NCBI GenBank assembly: GCA_003576535.1
Contig: QXCQ01000189.1
Span: 1 to 59,866 of the forward strand
Direction: 5' to 3'
Length of the DNA stretch: 59,866 bases
Source of the DNA: Nakamurella silvestris
Lineage (GTDB): Bacteria; Actinomycetota; Actinomycetes; Mycobacteriales; Nakamurellaceae
The translations under genes were made by a program, and so were the position numbers. How positions within the stretch are numbered: the stretch's first letter is position 1; each line of letters starts with the position of its first letter. The notes below the pieces were generated by a model. It was not told the origin of the DNA and searched no databases. It saw only the letters and a list, made by a program, of their open reading frames with translations. Shown here piece after piece: positions 27,056-36,117 of this stretch.

Positions 27056-28027
27056 TCAGGGGGTCTGACCGAGGGCTGCGAGCCACAGCTTCGCGTAGCC
27101 GGCCGCATCCACCTCCAGGCCGATGTCGACCATGGTGGTCAGGTTCGCACCCTGCGGGTCGTCGTCGAGATCCCCGGCCCAGTCCCGGCGGTCGACGATC
27201 GTCTGCCCACGGGAGTAGGACCCGCCGGTCTCCACCCGGACGCCGTACTTCTGGGTCCGCAACCCCTCCGGTTCGATGACGGCGCAGACCGCGCCGGCGT
27301 CCCCGATGGTGGTGGCCTCCCGACCGAAGACCCCGAGCTGGTGCTCCAGCAGGGCCCCGGCCAGTTGGGCCGCCGGATCACCGGAACGGCGGAGGGACAC
27401 CGCCTGCTCGCGGGTGATCAGCACCTCGTTGAAGACGTCGAGACCGTACATGGTCATCGGGATGTCGAGCTGACCGGCGGCGGCGATCGCGATGGCAGCG
27501 GCCTCGGGGTCGGCGAAGACGTTGAACTCGGCGGTGGCGGTCGCGTTGCCGACGGAGGCCGAACCACCCATGAAGACGATCCGCTCGATTCCCGGAGCCA
27601 CCTCCGGATAGGTACGCAGCAGCATCGCGATGTTCGTCTGAGGAGCCATCGGGATCAGGGTGATGGTCTCGCCGTTGCCGATCGCGGCCATCAACTCACG
27701 CCGCAGCAGTTCGACGGCGTGCAGGTGTTCGGTACGCCGGTCGGAGGGGCGGGCGAACCCGCCCAGGCCGTCGGCCCCGTGGACATGGGTGGCGTGGTGC
27801 GGTTCGGCCAGCAGAGGACGGGTCGCGCCCCGGGCGACCGGCACATGGGCCGCGCCGGCCGTCTCCAGGACGTACTCGGTGTTGGTCACCACCTGGTCGA
27901 CGTTGACGTTTCCCGAGACGCACGTCACGGCGCGCAGTTCCAGTCGCGGATCCCGGACGGCGAGCATGAGGGCGAAGGCGTCGTCGATACCGGTGTCGAC
28001 GTCGAGGATCACAGGCAAGGGGTTCAT
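27056..28027 (-). CDS. Nucleoside hydrolase (IUNH family)
   Basis: 323-aa calcium-dependent N-ribohydrolase that cleaves nucleosides to base plus ribose. The family signature DVDTGIDDA is at residues 9-17 (Asp9, Asp11, Asp15 and Asp16 are metal or ribose ligands). Further blocks are LIPMAPQTNIA, IVFMGGSASVGNATATAEFN and the C-terminal TMVDIGLEVD. Specificity for pyrimidine or purine nucleosides cannot be told. The frame extends upstream to 28120, but ATG 28027 gives the normal N-terminus. Confidence 0.88.
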   Translation of the reverse strand: MNPLPVILDVDTGIDDAFALMLAVRDPRLELRAVTCVSGNVNVDQVVTNTEYVLETAGAAHVPVARGATRPLLAEPHHATHVHGADGLGGFARPSDRRTEHLHAVELLRRELMAAIGNGETITLIPMAPQTNIAMLLRTYPEVAPGIERIVFMGGSASVGNATATAEFNVFADPEAAAIAIAAAGQLDIPMTMYGLDVFNEVLITREQAVSLRRSGDPAAQLAGALLEHQLGVFGREATTIGDAGAVCAVIEPEGLRTQKYGVRVETGGSYSRGQTIVDRRDWAGDLDDDPQGANLTTMVDIGLEVDAAGYAKLWLAALGQTP

Positions 28028-28145
28028 GGCCGTGACGCTATCTTTCCTGCTCGGAATCGGCATCCCCCGGGGTGTCAGGCGAGCCGGGCGGGAACCGAGG
28101 CTTCCCGGCACCTTGTCCACGGAGTGGCAAATAGGGCACTCTATT

Positions 28146-28167
28146 CATGTTACCCGCGAGTAACATG
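28146..28167. promoter_or_regulatory. Palindromic operator upstream of etfBA
   Basis: Perfect inverted repeat CATGTTAC-N6-GTAACATG about 105 bp before etfB, in the intergenic region shared with the divergent nucleoside hydrolase gene. The symmetric AT-containing core GTTACCCGCGAGTAAC suggests a TetR-like regulator site; no regulator is encoded next to it. Confidence 0.5.
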
Positions 28168-28272
28168 TGGTGGCCGTCATACCCCGGCAGTGCTCGGGAC
28201 GTGCCAACATGGCAAGGTCAAGGTTTCTCACGCAGCGTGGTAGTCACCGATATTGGGAGGTCGAACAACGCC

Positions 28273-29052
28273 ATGAACATTGTCGTTCTGGTGAAGCAAG
28301 TTCCGGACACATATTCCGAGCGGAAGCTTCGCGAATCCGATGGGATCCTCGATCGGGATGCCACGGACAACGTCATCGACGAGATCGACTCCCGTGGGGT
28401 GGAAGCTGGTCTCCAGCTCACCGAGGCCCACGGTGGAGAGGTCACTGTTCTGACCCTGGGCCCGGACCGGGCCACCGAGGTGCTGCGCAAGGCCCTGGCC
28501 ATGGGCGCGCACAAGGCGGTGCACGTCGTCGACGACGCGTTCGCCGGCTCCGACGCCCTCCAGACCTCGGCCGCCCTCGCCGCCGCACTGGGGAAGCTCG
28601 AATTCGACCTCATCATCGCCGGCAACGAGTCGACCGACGGCCGTACGGCCTCCGTGCCGGCCATGCTGGCCGAGCGCCTCGGAATCCCGCAGGTCACCTT
28701 CGTCCGTGCCTTGGAGATCGACGGCACGACGTTGAAGGCCGAGCGCACCGTCGACGGCGGCTACACCGAGGTCACCTCGCCGATCCCGGCCGTCGTCTCG
28801 GTCACCGAGAAGATCAACGAGCCGCGCTACCCGAACTTCAAGGGCATCATGGCCGCGAAGTCCAAGCCGGTGACCACCTTCTCCGCCGAGGACCTCGGCC
28901 TGGCCGCCGGTGACACCGGCGGGGCCGTCTCGTGGAGCATCGTCCTCGACGCCGCCCCGCGCCCGCCCCGCGAGGCCGGCGAGAAGGTCAACGACGACGG
29001 GTCCGCCGGCACCAAGGTCGCCGAGTACCTCGCCTCCGCCCGACTGATCTGA
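28273..29052 (+). CDS. etfB: Electron transfer flavoprotein beta subunit
   Basis: 259-aa ETF beta: AMP-binding subunit of the electron acceptor for acyl-CoA and related dehydrogenases. Typical start MNIVVLVKQVPDTYSERK and the conserved GNESTDGRTASVPAMLAERLGIP; the recognition-loop region GIMAAKSKPV is also present. ATG 28273 is preceded by GGGAGG. etfA follows after 19 bp, making a two-gene operon. Confidence 0.95.
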   Translation: MNIVVLVKQVPDTYSERKLRESDGILDRDATDNVIDEIDSRGVEAGLQLTEAHGGEVTVLTLGPDRATEVLRKALAMGAHKAVHVVDDAFAGSDALQTSAALAAALGKLEFDLIIAGNESTDGRTASVPAMLAERLGIPQVTFVRALEIDGTTLKAERTVDGGYTEVTSPIPAVVSVTEKINEPRYPNFKGIMAAKSKPVTTFSAEDLGLAAGDTGGAVSWSIVLDAAPRPPREAGEKVNDDGSAGTKVAEYLASARLI

Positions 29053-29071
29053 CGAGAGAGAAGGAAAAACC

Positions 29072-30028
29072 ATGTCTGATGTTCTTGTCCTCGTCGACCA
29101 CTTCGACGGTGCCCTCCGCAAGGTGACCCCCGAGCTGCTGGCTGCCGCCTCCCGGATCGGCAACCCGGTCGCCGTGGTCGTCGGTGCCCCGGGGACCGCC
29201 GAGGCCCTGGCCCCCGCGCTGGCCGAGGCCGGCGCGGCCACCGTGTACGCCGCCGAGTCGGCCGAGGCCACCCAGTACCTCGTCACCCCCCAGGTCGCGG
29301 CCCTTGCCGCGGCAGCAGCGGCCACCTCCCCGGCCGCCATCCTGCTGGCCGCCACCATCGACGGCCGGGAGATCGCCGGCCGGTTGGCGGTCCGGCTGGA
29401 CTCGGGTGTGATCTCCGATGCGGTGGATGTCGACGCCGACGCCGTGGCCACCCAGTCCGTCTTCGGTGGCTCCTACACCGTGCGCTCCAAGGTGTCCCGT
29501 GGTACCCCGATCATCTCCATCCGGGCCAACTCGATCGAGGGTTCCGCCCCGGCTGCGGCCGGAACGGTGACCCCGCTGGAGTTCTCGGTCGACGCGGCCG
29601 CCTCGGCCACCATCGTCGCCGTGCACACCGAGCCGGCCGGTGACCGTCCCGACCTCGGCGCGGCCTCCGTGGTCGTCTCCGGTGGACGTGGTGTCGGTTC
29701 CGCCGAGAACTTCACCGTGGTCGAGGCCCTGGCCGACGCCCTCGGTGGTGCGGTCGGCGCCTCCCGCGCCGCGGTCGACTCCGGGTACTACCCGCACCAG
29801 TTCCAGGTCGGTCAGACCGGGACCACGGTCTCCCCGCAGGTCTATGTGGCCCTGGGGATCTCGGGTGCGATCCAGCACCGCGCCGGTATGCAGACCTCGA
29901 AGACCATCGTGGCCGTCAACAAGGACAGCGACGCACCGATCTTCGAGATCTCCGACTTCGGTGTCGTCGGTGACCTCTTCGACGTCGCCCCGCAGCTGAC
30001 CCAGGCGGTACAGGCCCGCAAGGGCTGA
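29072..30028 (+). CDS. etfA: Electron transfer flavoprotein alpha subunit
   Basis: 318-aa ETF alpha, which binds FAD. The C-terminal FAD domain shows [25 protein letters not shown], the [21 protein letters not shown] strand and [13 protein letters not shown], all family hallmarks. GAGAGAAGGA lies before the start codon. No dehydrogenase or ETF:quinone oxidoreductase gene is adjacent. A GC hairpin (30056-30089) and a family C palindrome follow. Confidence 0.95.
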   Translation: MSDVLVLVDHFDGALRKVTPELLAAASRIGNPVAVVVGAPGTAEALAPALAEAGAATVYAAESAEATQYLVTPQVAALAAAAAATSPAAILLAATIDGREIAGRLAVRLDSGVISDAVDVDADAVATQSVFGGSYTVRSKVSRGTPIISIRANSIEGSAPAAAGTVTPLEFSVDAAASATIVAVHTEPAGDRPDLGAASVVVSGGRGVGSAENFTVVEALADALGGAVGASRAAVDSGYYPHQFQVGQTGTTVSPQVYVALGISGAIQHRAGMQTSKTIVAVNKDSDAPIFEISDFGVVGDLFDVAPQLTQAVQARKG

Positions 30029-30055
30029 TTTCTGCGCACCTGCGGCTTTCTCGCG

Positions 30056-30089
30056 GCGCCCCTTGCCCATTCCGGTGAGCAGGGGGCGC
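30056..30089 (+). terminator. Hairpin behind etfA
   Basis: GCGCCCC and GGGGCGC arms with extra partial pairing inside, 27 bp past the etfA stop; no U-tract. Confidence 0.45.
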
Positions 30090-30124
30090 TTGTCGTTGGC
30101 CGACGCGTGTTCAGGCACTTCCTG

Positions 30125-30174
30125 CGGTGGGATATGCGCAGATGAGAGCGTTCACAGCTGCGCATATCCCACCG
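30125..30174. repeat. Family C palindrome, copy 1
   Basis: Perfect 17-bp arms CGGTGGGATATGCGCAG and CTGCGCATATCCCACCG around a 16-base loop. Copies with the same GGGATATGCGCA core are at 48236-48287 and 59815-59866. Confidence 0.65.
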
Positions 30175-30299
30175 AGCGATGACGAGCCGCGCAGGTGGTG
30201 GCGCGTCGGCCGCTGGCGAGGCATTGTTCACGAACTCGTTGTCGTCCCGACGGAACGGGGTCGGCTGAATTCCAGGTCCTGGGCAAACACTTCCTCAGT

Positions 30300-31142
30300 G
30301 TGACCATCTCTCTCGAGAACGCCCGCCGCAGCCCACGGACCCCGTCGGCCACCACCAGCACGGTCAACCCCACCTACCAATTGCGGTTCGCGAACTCGCG
30401 CAGCGAGGTCGAGGCCGCCCAACGCCTACGGCACGAGGTGTTCAGTGCCGAACTCGGAGCCGTCACCACGGGAAGGCCGGGACGCGACGAGGATCCGTTC
30501 GACGACCTGTGTGACCACCTGATCGTCTGGCAGATCACCCCGGGCGTACTCGACCCCGACGCCGACGGGACCCCGGATGCATCCACGAGCACCGAACAGG
30601 CCGTGGCCACCTACCGGCTGCTGCCCCCGAACGCCAACGATGCCACCCCGCGCTCGCACGGCCTCTACTCGTCCGGGGAGTTCAACCTGGAACCCCTGGA
30701 ACACCTGATGGATTCGCTCGTCGAGGCGGGGCGGGCTTGTGTCCATCCGGACCACCGCAACGGTGCCACGATGGCGCTGTTGTGGGGTGGTATCGCCCGG
30801 TACATGCAGTTGGGTGGCTACCGGTACCTGCTCGGCTGCGGGTCCGTCTCGCTGGCCGACGGGGGAGCGGAGGCGGCCGCCGTCTGGGACGTGGTGCGCC
30901 GCAACAACATGGGTCCGGTGCGGCACTGGTGTTCACCCCGCAAGCCCTGGCACGTCCCGGCCGTGCAGGCCGAGCCCACCGCGGTTCCGGCACTGATGAA
31001 GGGGTACCTGCGACTGGGGGCGACCATCGTCGGGGCCCCCTGCCACGACCCGGGTTTCAACACCGCCGACCTGCTGATCCTGTTGGACCTGGAGGACGCC
31101 AACGAGCGGTACCTGAAGTTCTTCCTCGGGGCGGGCGCGTGA
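30300..31142 (+). CDS. OlsB-like GNAT acyltransferase
   Basis: 280 aa from GTG 30300 (start weakly supported, no clear ribosome-binding site). The pattern LRFANSRSEVEAAQRLRHEVFSAELGA, then DPFDDLCDHLIV, and later EAGRACVHPDHRNG, matches the acyl-ornithine-type N-acyltransferases (OlsB, 'hemolysin-like'). Such enzymes transfer a 3-hydroxyacyl chain to ornithine. The next gene, a PlsC-type acyltransferase overlapping by GTGA, fits the OlsA step, so the pair may make ornithine lipid. Function is inferred from the pairing and motifs only. Confidence 0.72.
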   Translation: MTISLENARRSPRTPSATTSTVNPTYQLRFANSRSEVEAAQRLRHEVFSAELGAVTTGRPGRDEDPFDDLCDHLIVWQITPGVLDPDADGTPDASTSTEQAVATYRLLPPNANDATPRSHGLYSSGEFNLEPLEHLMDSLVEAGRACVHPDHRNGATMALLWGGIARYMQLGGYRYLLGCGSVSLADGGAEAAAVWDVVRRNNMGPVRHWCSPRKPWHVPAVQAEPTAVPALMKGYLRLGATIVGAPCHDPGFNTADLLILLDLEDANERYLKFFLGAGA

Positions 31143-32164
31143 GTGCCCGGGGTGAGAACGCCCTGACTGCCAAGGGATGCACCGAACTCGGCCATGCCCG
31201 CCCGGTGTGTGTGACCGCCTGCGCGGCAACCCCCTTCGACCGGGTCGGTCTCCTGAACACCGGGATGCGGGTGGCCGGACTGGTTCTGGTGGGGCTGGTG
31301 GTGATCCCGGTGGCACTGCTGATGTCGGTCGGCCGTGGGCACCGCCGTCAGCGCCGGTCCGGCAGGTCGCTGACCCTGCTCTGCCGGACCACACTGCGGG
31401 CCCTCGGGGTGCAGGTGGAACTCAGCGGCGACCTGCGCACCGGCGCGAGCCTGCTGGTGGCCAACCATGTCTCGTGGTTGGACATCCTGGTGCTCGGAGC
31501 CACCGGGCCGATGCGTCCGGTGGCCAAGGAGGAAGTGGGCGGGTGGCCGATCGTCGGACCGCTCGCCCGACGGTTCGGTGCGATCTTCGTCGGCCGGACC
31601 GACCTGAGGTCCCTGCCGGAGGTGGTCGAGGAGATCACAGCGGGGCTGCGCCGCGGCCAGCGTATCCAGGTGTTCCCGGAGGCGACCACCCGCTGCGGCA
31701 CCGGGATGGATCCGTTCCACCGCGCGGCTTTTCAGGCGGCGATCAATGCCGCCGTGGTCGTCCAGCCGATGGCGATCTCCTACCGGGATTCCGCGGGGAG
31801 GCGGATGACGGCGGCCGCCTTCGTCGGTGACGGGGAACTGGTCTCGTCCCTGCGCTCGGTGCTGCGGATGCGTGGGCTGCGGGTGCAGGTGCAGAGCCTG
31901 CGCGTGATCCCCGGCGCTGCCGTCACCGGTCTGGACGCGACGGACCGGCGTCGGGTCGCCGCAATGGCCCAGCGGGACATCGCCAGGAAGCTCGCGGTTC
32001 CGCTGGTGGTGCGGCGACGGTCAGCGGCAGTCGGCGCAACGGCCCCGGTAGATCACATCGGCCGATTCGACCAGGAAGTCGGCGTGACCGGTGGGGGCGG
32101 GCGGCGGTCCGGCGGGGATGTCGAAGATCGAACCGCAGCCGTTGCAGACCATGTGATCGTGTGA
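31139..32164 (+). CDS. PlsC/OlsA-like lysophospholipid acyltransferase
   Basis: 341 aa, GTG start overlapping the OlsB-like stop. One hydrophobic segment (about 43-62) precedes the acyltransferase domain with the HX4D motif His110-Asp115 (NHVSWLD), the GAIFVGR block and FPEAT (179-183; Ala replaces the usual Gly of FPEGT). Probably esterifies the lyso-ornithine lipid or lysophosphatidate. The last 48 codons run antisense through the 3' end of the convergent Fur gene (144-bp overlap), so this tail is probably not a conserved part of the fold. Confidence 0.78.
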   Translation: MSARGENALTAKGCTELGHARPVCVTACAATPFDRVGLLNTGMRVAGLVLVGLVVIPVALLMSVGRGHRRQRRSGRSLTLLCRTTLRALGVQVELSGDLRTGASLLVANHVSWLDILVLGATGPMRPVAKEEVGGWPIVGPLARRFGAIFVGRTDLRSLPEVVEEITAGLRRGQRIQVFPEATTRCGTGMDPFHRAAFQAAINAAVVVQPMAISYRDSAGRRMTAAAFVGDGELVSSLRSVLRMRGLRVQVQSLRVIPGAAVTGLDATDRRRVAAMAQRDIARKLAVPLVVRRRSAAVGATAPVDHIGRFDQEVGVTGGGGRRSGGDVEDRTAAVADHVIV

Positions 32165-32482
32165 CTCGTGCACGTTGGGGTCGTACCGGGTGATCCGGTC
32201 GCCGACGTTGACGGCGAGCAGTTCACCCGCGTCGACCATCTCGCCGAGCACGTTGTAGACCGTCGCCCGGCTGATCTCCGGGAGGACCGCGGCCGAGAGC
32301 TCGTGGACCTCGTCGGCGGTGAGATGGGTGTGGTGGTCGTGGTGCCGATCGGCTCCGTGGCCGTCCACCTGATGGTCGTCGCCGCCGGGCCCGGTGGTGT
32401 TGTCGAAGACGCCGGCGATGACACGTCGTTGCGCCGTCATCCGCCATCCGCGGTGTACCAGCCGCTGGGCCAGGGTCTCCAT
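32021..32482 (-). CDS. Fur-family metal/peroxide regulator with His-rich insert
   Basis: 153 aa from ATG 32482 (an upstream ATG at 32521 would add 13 residues). Fur-type winged helix (ETLAQRLVHRGWRMTAQRRVI, then PEISRATVYNVLGEM), structural zinc pairs Cys113/Cys116 and Cys149/Cys152. Between helix 2 and the recognition helix sits an insert of about 17 residues very rich in His and Asp (about 37-53). Divergent from a catalase gene, so a PerR/FurA-like role in peroxide response is inferred; Zur or Fur identity is not excluded. Its 3' end overlaps the convergent acyltransferase gene. Confidence 0.82.
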   Translation of the reverse strand: METLAQRLVHRGWRMTAQRRVIAGVFDNTTGPGGDDHQVDGHGADRHHDHHTHLTADEVHELSAAVLPEISRATVYNVLGEMVDAGELLAVNVGDRITRYDPNVHESHDHMVCNGCGSIFDIPAGPPPAPTGHADFLVESADVIYRGRCADCR

Positions 32483-32539
32483 GTGGGTGAGATTACCGCC
32501 CTTCGGGGTCACCCGCGGCATCGGAAGTCGATGGGCTAC

Positions 32540-32556
32540 ATTAGACAGTGTCTAAT
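32540..32556. promoter_or_regulatory. Fur-type palindrome in the fur-catalase intergenic region
   Basis: ATTAGACAGTGTCTAAT, two perfect 8-bp arms around one central base, 24 bp before the catalase GTG and 19-58 bp before the fur start codons. AT-rich compared with its surroundings. Most likely the site through which the Fur-family protein controls both genes. Confidence 0.68.
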
Positions 32557-32580
32557 CTCGATCAGGATTGAGGAACGCCT

Positions 32581-34122
32581 GTGTCTGAAAATTACCCTGA
32601 AGTCGACCCGTCCGGGAACGCCGCCCCGGTTCGACTCACCACCGCCGCCGGTGCGCCGGTGGCCGACAACCAGAACTCCCAGACCGCCGGCCCCAACGGT
32701 CCGGTACTGCTGCAGGACCACCACCTGATCGAGAAGCTCGCCCACTTCAACCGGGAGCGCATCCCGGAGCGCATCGTCCACGCGGTGGCCAGTGGTGCCT
32801 ACGGTGAGTTCGAGGTCACCCACGACGTCACCGAGTTCACCCGGGCCGCGTTCCTCTCCGAGATCGGCAAGAAGACCGAGGTCTTCGCCCGGTTCTCCAC
32901 CGTCGCCGGCTCCCAGGGCGCCCCGGACACCGCCCGTGACCCGCGCGGTTTCGCGTTGAAGTTCTACACCGAAGAGGGCAACTACGACCTCGTCGGCAAC
33001 AACACCCCGGTGTTCTTCATCCGTGATCCCCTCAAGTTCCCGGACTTCATCCACACCCAGAAGCCGGACCCGCGGACCAAGGTCCAGGAGCCCAACAACG
33101 TCTGGGACTTCTTTTCCCTGTCCCCGGAGCTGACGCACCAGTTCACCTGGCTGTTCGGTGATCGCGGCCGCCCGGCGACGCTGCGCCACATGGACGGCTT
33201 CGGCTCGCACACCTTCCAGTGGATCAACGCCCAGGGCCAGGGTGTCTGGGTCAAGTACCACTTCAAGACCAACCAGGGCATCCAGAACCTGCATGACGAC
33301 GACCTGCTCGAGGTCACCGGCGGCAACCCGGAATACCACCTCAACGATCTGCGTGACGCCCTGGACCGCGGCGAGTTCCCGTCGTGGACCCTGAAGGTGC
33401 AGATCATGCCCTTCGAGGACGCCGCCGGGTACAAGGTGAACCCGTTCGACCTGACCAAGGTCTGGTCGCAGAAGGACTACCCGCTGCACGAGGTCGGGGT
33501 GCTGACCCTGAACAAGTGGCCGGACAACTTCTTCGCCAACACCGAGCAGGCGGCGTTCAACCCGGCGCACTTCGTGCCCGGTATCGGCCCGAGCCCGGAC
33601 AAGATGCTCCAGGGGCGGCTTTTCGGTTACGGGGATGCGCACCGTTACCGCGTGGGGATCAACCACTTCCAGATCCCGGTCAACGCCCCCCGTGTCGCCG
33701 GTGCCAACAACCACCAGCGCGACGGCTACACCACGGTCGGTTCCAACGGCGCCGGCACCGTCAACTACGAGCCGAACTCCTTCGGTGGTCCGGCTCAGAC
33801 GAACGAGGCCCTGTACACGGCCCTGGCCGTCGACGGTGAGGGCAAGTCCTACCCGGCCGTGCACCGGTTCGAGAACGACGACTTCGCCCAGGCCGGGGAT
33901 CTGTACCGGTTGATCGACGAGGACGCCAAGGAGCGGCTGGTCAACGCGATCGCCGGCAGCCTGTCCGGTGTCTCGCACCAGTACATCATCGACCGGTCGG
34001 TGGCCCACTTCGCGGCGGCCGACCCCGAGTACGGCGCCCGGGTCGCCAAGCGGGTCGCGGAACTGCGCGCCCTGCCCACCGACCACCCGAAGGATGATCC
34101 GGCAGCGGTCATCATCCCGTAG
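32581..34122 (+). CDS. katA: Monofunctional haem catalase
   Basis: 513-aa catalase: 2 H2O2 to 2 H2O plus O2. GTG start preceded by GAGGAACG. Distal His67 lies in [15 protein letters not shown] (the usual HA[K/R]G reads HAVA here). The distal Asn region [18 protein letters not shown] and the haem-ligand signature [12 protein letters not shown] (Tyr about 350) are intact. The length fits small-subunit catalases. It is divergent from the Fur-family gene and shares its palindromic operator. A family B element follows the stop. Confidence 0.93.
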   Translation: MSENYPEVDPSGNAAPVRLTTAAGAPVADNQNSQTAGPNGPVLLQDHHLIEKLAHFNRERIPERIVHAVASGAYGEFEVTHDVTEFTRAAFLSEIGKKTEVFARFSTVAGSQGAPDTARDPRGFALKFYTEEGNYDLVGNNTPVFFIRDPLKFPDFIHTQKPDPRTKVQEPNNVWDFFSLSPELTHQFTWLFGDRGRPATLRHMDGFGSHTFQWINAQGQGVWVKYHFKTNQGIQNLHDDDLLEVTGGNPEYHLNDLRDALDRGEFPSWTLKVQIMPFEDAAGYKVNPFDLTKVWSQKDYPLHEVGVLTLNKWPDNFFANTEQAAFNPAHFVPGIGPSPDKMLQGRLFGYGDAHRYRVGINHFQIPVNAPRVAGANNHQRDGYTTVGSNGAGTVNYEPNSFGGPAQTNEALYTALAVDGEGKSYPAVHRFENDDFAQAGDLYRLIDEDAKERLVNAIAGSLSGVSHQYIIDRSVAHFAAADPEYGARVAKRVAELRALPTDHPKDDPAAVIIP

Positions 34123-34130
34123 TTCGACCT

Positions 34131-34218
34131 CCATCTGTTCCCGCGCACCGTTCACAGGTCCGCGCACCCAGTAGGGTGCGCCGATCCCGGAACGGTGCGC
34201 GGGAACAGGGGCCGTCAG
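34131..34218. repeat. 88-bp repeat (family B), left copy flanking the protease island
   Basis: Contains the palindrome 34136-34207 (TGTTCCCGCGCACCGTT...AACGGTGCGCGGGAACA). Together with flanking bases it matches 36118-36205 at 86 of 88 positions in the same orientation. It includes the stop codon of the lipoprotein gene on the minus strand. Confidence 0.8.
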
Positions 34219-34640
34219 TGCAGCTCAGAGGTGCCGGCAGTGGTCAGGTCGATGACGTAGCTGTCACTGCGGCAGGGCCACGAGCCGATGCCGACCCGTG
34301 TCGCTGTCAGTGTGCGGCTGCCCTTGAACACGATCCGGTGCTCGAAGGCAACGCTGAACGAGACCGTGTGCGCGGTGGTGTCATCGCGGATATCGTCACC
34401 TCGGTACGAGGAGATGTCGCCCTGGCCGGAGGAATAGGACGTGCTGCACAGGGTGTCGAGGCAGGTGGTCAAGGTCAGCTGACCTTGGAACAGCTGTCGC
34501 ACGTCCTCGAACCTGATGTGGGTTCCACCGGCCGCGGCGACACCTCCGCACCCGCAGGCGCTGAGCGGGATCAGTGCGGCCAGGACTGCGGCGGCCGAGA
34601 CGAGTCGCCATGCTTTGGTCGACGAGACCGTGTCCCTCAC
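34215..34640 (-). CDS. Small lipoprotein, partner of the upstream protease
   Basis: 141 aa from GTG 34640, which overlaps the protease stop (GTGA). An N-terminal signal peptide ends in a lipobox LIPLSAC, so the mature protein is a surface lipoprotein of about 115 residues. It has few cysteines and no recognisable domain. Not identified. The tight coupling to the protease suggests a chaperone, inhibitor, anchor or substrate for that protease, but this is only inference. Confidence 0.68.
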   Translation of the reverse strand: MRDTVSSTKAWRLVSAAAVLAALIPLSACGCGGVAAAGGTHIRFEDVRQLFQGQLTLTTCLDTLCSTSYSSGQGDISSYRGDDIRDDTTAHTVSFSVAFEHRIVFKGSRTLTATRVGIGSWPCRSDSYVIDLTTAGTSELH

Positions 34641-35956
34641 GAGGTTTTGATACTGAGCTCTGGGGCTGCATAACTGACCATTGCCAGTCGGGTTGCCCAG
34701 CCTTCTCCGGAACAAGATGTAGCTTCTCGGTAGCAGGTTGCATAGTCATAAAAGGGATCTAGGCCTGATGTGATACCCAACGCGTAGACCTTGTATTGAA
34801 TCTGGGGATCAATTTTGAATAGCGGACCTCCGCTATCACCGTACCCCCACACGGAATGCTGTGAGAACACCCCGTCGTTGACGACGCTGCGTACCCATTG
34901 CCAATGTCCAGTAGAAAAGTAGTAAACCGAGTGATCCATGCCGGTGAAGTATATGTGATCACGAATTCCGGAGTATGACCCGGAGCTGAATATCAGCTCA
35001 CCGTTCACTATCGTTCCCAGCCCGCTTACCGGCTTGGAGAATTCTGTCGCGTCCTCCACTCCTCCGTCGAAGATTCGAGCACTCCCATATTTACTCTTGT
35101 CGAATCTGATCATGGTCGCGTCCAGATCCCAAGTGGACCACAGGCGATTGGTCCATCGACTGATCCCGATGCGAGAATGTTCGCCCTGCTCGAAGGTCTT
35201 GTCGTTGGCGTAGTCCGCGCAGTGTGCTGCGGTTAGCATGAGAGTCGCGCCGGCTGGAACTCCGTTGCCATTGTATGTAAATCCTGAACTGCAACCGTTT
35301 GTTTGATCGACATACAGGCGTCCGCCTCCGTAGTACCCGGGCGTGTCCGACTTTCGGTACGAAGCTTGCGGTGAAACGTCACGCCCGATAATTAGAGGGA
35401 TGCCGTCATCGTACTTGCTGAGCAAATGCAGGAGTCTGGCTTGCTGAACCTGATCCTTCGAGAGGTCCCGACCAGAGATCGAAATTGCAGCCCCGTTGGG
35501 TGTCGGTCCGACATCGGTCAGCTGGTATCCGGTCACCGTGTGGCTGATGACCCGACTTGCTTCTCGTAGTCGGGCGGCGGAATATGGTGATGCACAGATG
35601 AGAACAGTGATTCCTCGCCCGGACGCGCGGGCAGCGATTCCGCGGAGCCGATCTGTCTCCGGCCCGTTCCACCACACGCGCAAGGTCTGCGTTCGTTGAA
35701 ACATGTCGATCGACAAAAGCCCAGGGTGCGCGCCCTCGAACTCCAACGGTCCGAGTTCTTCACCGACTCTGTCTAGTTCTCTTTGCGTCGACTCGATGTC
35801 GGTGTCCGACGTGAGCGTCCGTAGGTAGGAGATGTCCAACGGATCACTGCACTGCGTCGCGTCGGGGCCCGACGCTGCCATCACAGCTCGCGGTCCCAGC
35901 AACAACGTCAAGAGCGAGAGCGACAAGGCCGTCCTCACGAATGATCTGCTGTTCAT
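34637..35956 (-). CDS. Exported trypsin-like (S1) serine protease
   Basis: 439 aa. Start at ATG 35956, 7 bp behind GAGGAG; a signal peptide ends near residue 28 (VMAAS). A long segment to about residue 195 resembles a pro-region; the protease core follows. Catalytic triad candidates: His245 (LTAAHC), Asp277 or Asp279 (TWDLDATMIRF) and Ser375 (GYGDSGGPLF). Codon use and GC (roughly 53-57% in sampled 60-base blocks) are well below the surroundings, suggesting recent acquisition. The two-gene unit is bracketed by the 88-bp repeats. Confidence 0.83.
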   Translation of the reverse strand: MNSRSFVRTALSLSLLTLLLGPRAVMAASGPDATQCSDPLDISYLRTLTSDTDIESTQRELDRVGEELGPLEFEGAHPGLLSIDMFQRTQTLRVWWNGPETDRLRGIAARASGRGITVLICASPYSAARLREASRVISHTVTGYQLTDVGPTPNGAAISISGRDLSKDQVQQARLLHLLSKYDDGIPLIIGRDVSPQASYRKSDTPGYYGGGRLYVDQTNGCSSGFTYNGNGVPAGATLMLTAAHCADYANDKTFEQGEHSRIGISRWTNRLWSTWDLDATMIRFDKSKYGSARIFDGGVEDATEFSKPVSGLGTIVNGELIFSSGSYSGIRDHIYFTGMDHSVYYFSTGHWQWVRSVVNDGVFSQHSVWGYGDSGGPLFKIDPQIQYKVYALGITSGLDPFYDYATCYREATSCSGEGWATRLAMVSYAAPELSIKTS

Positions 35957-36117
35957 CGATGTCTCCTCGGGTGGTTTCGGCACCGCAGCCCTGCGGCACT
36001 TCTGCTGGCCGACCGGAATCGACGCGCACCAGAGAAGACGTTGTTGAACCCCCTGTTGTTGAGTAGTCACCCAGAGTCATTGGCCACCAGCCCGAGAGGC
36101 ATGGTCGAGCCCGACAT

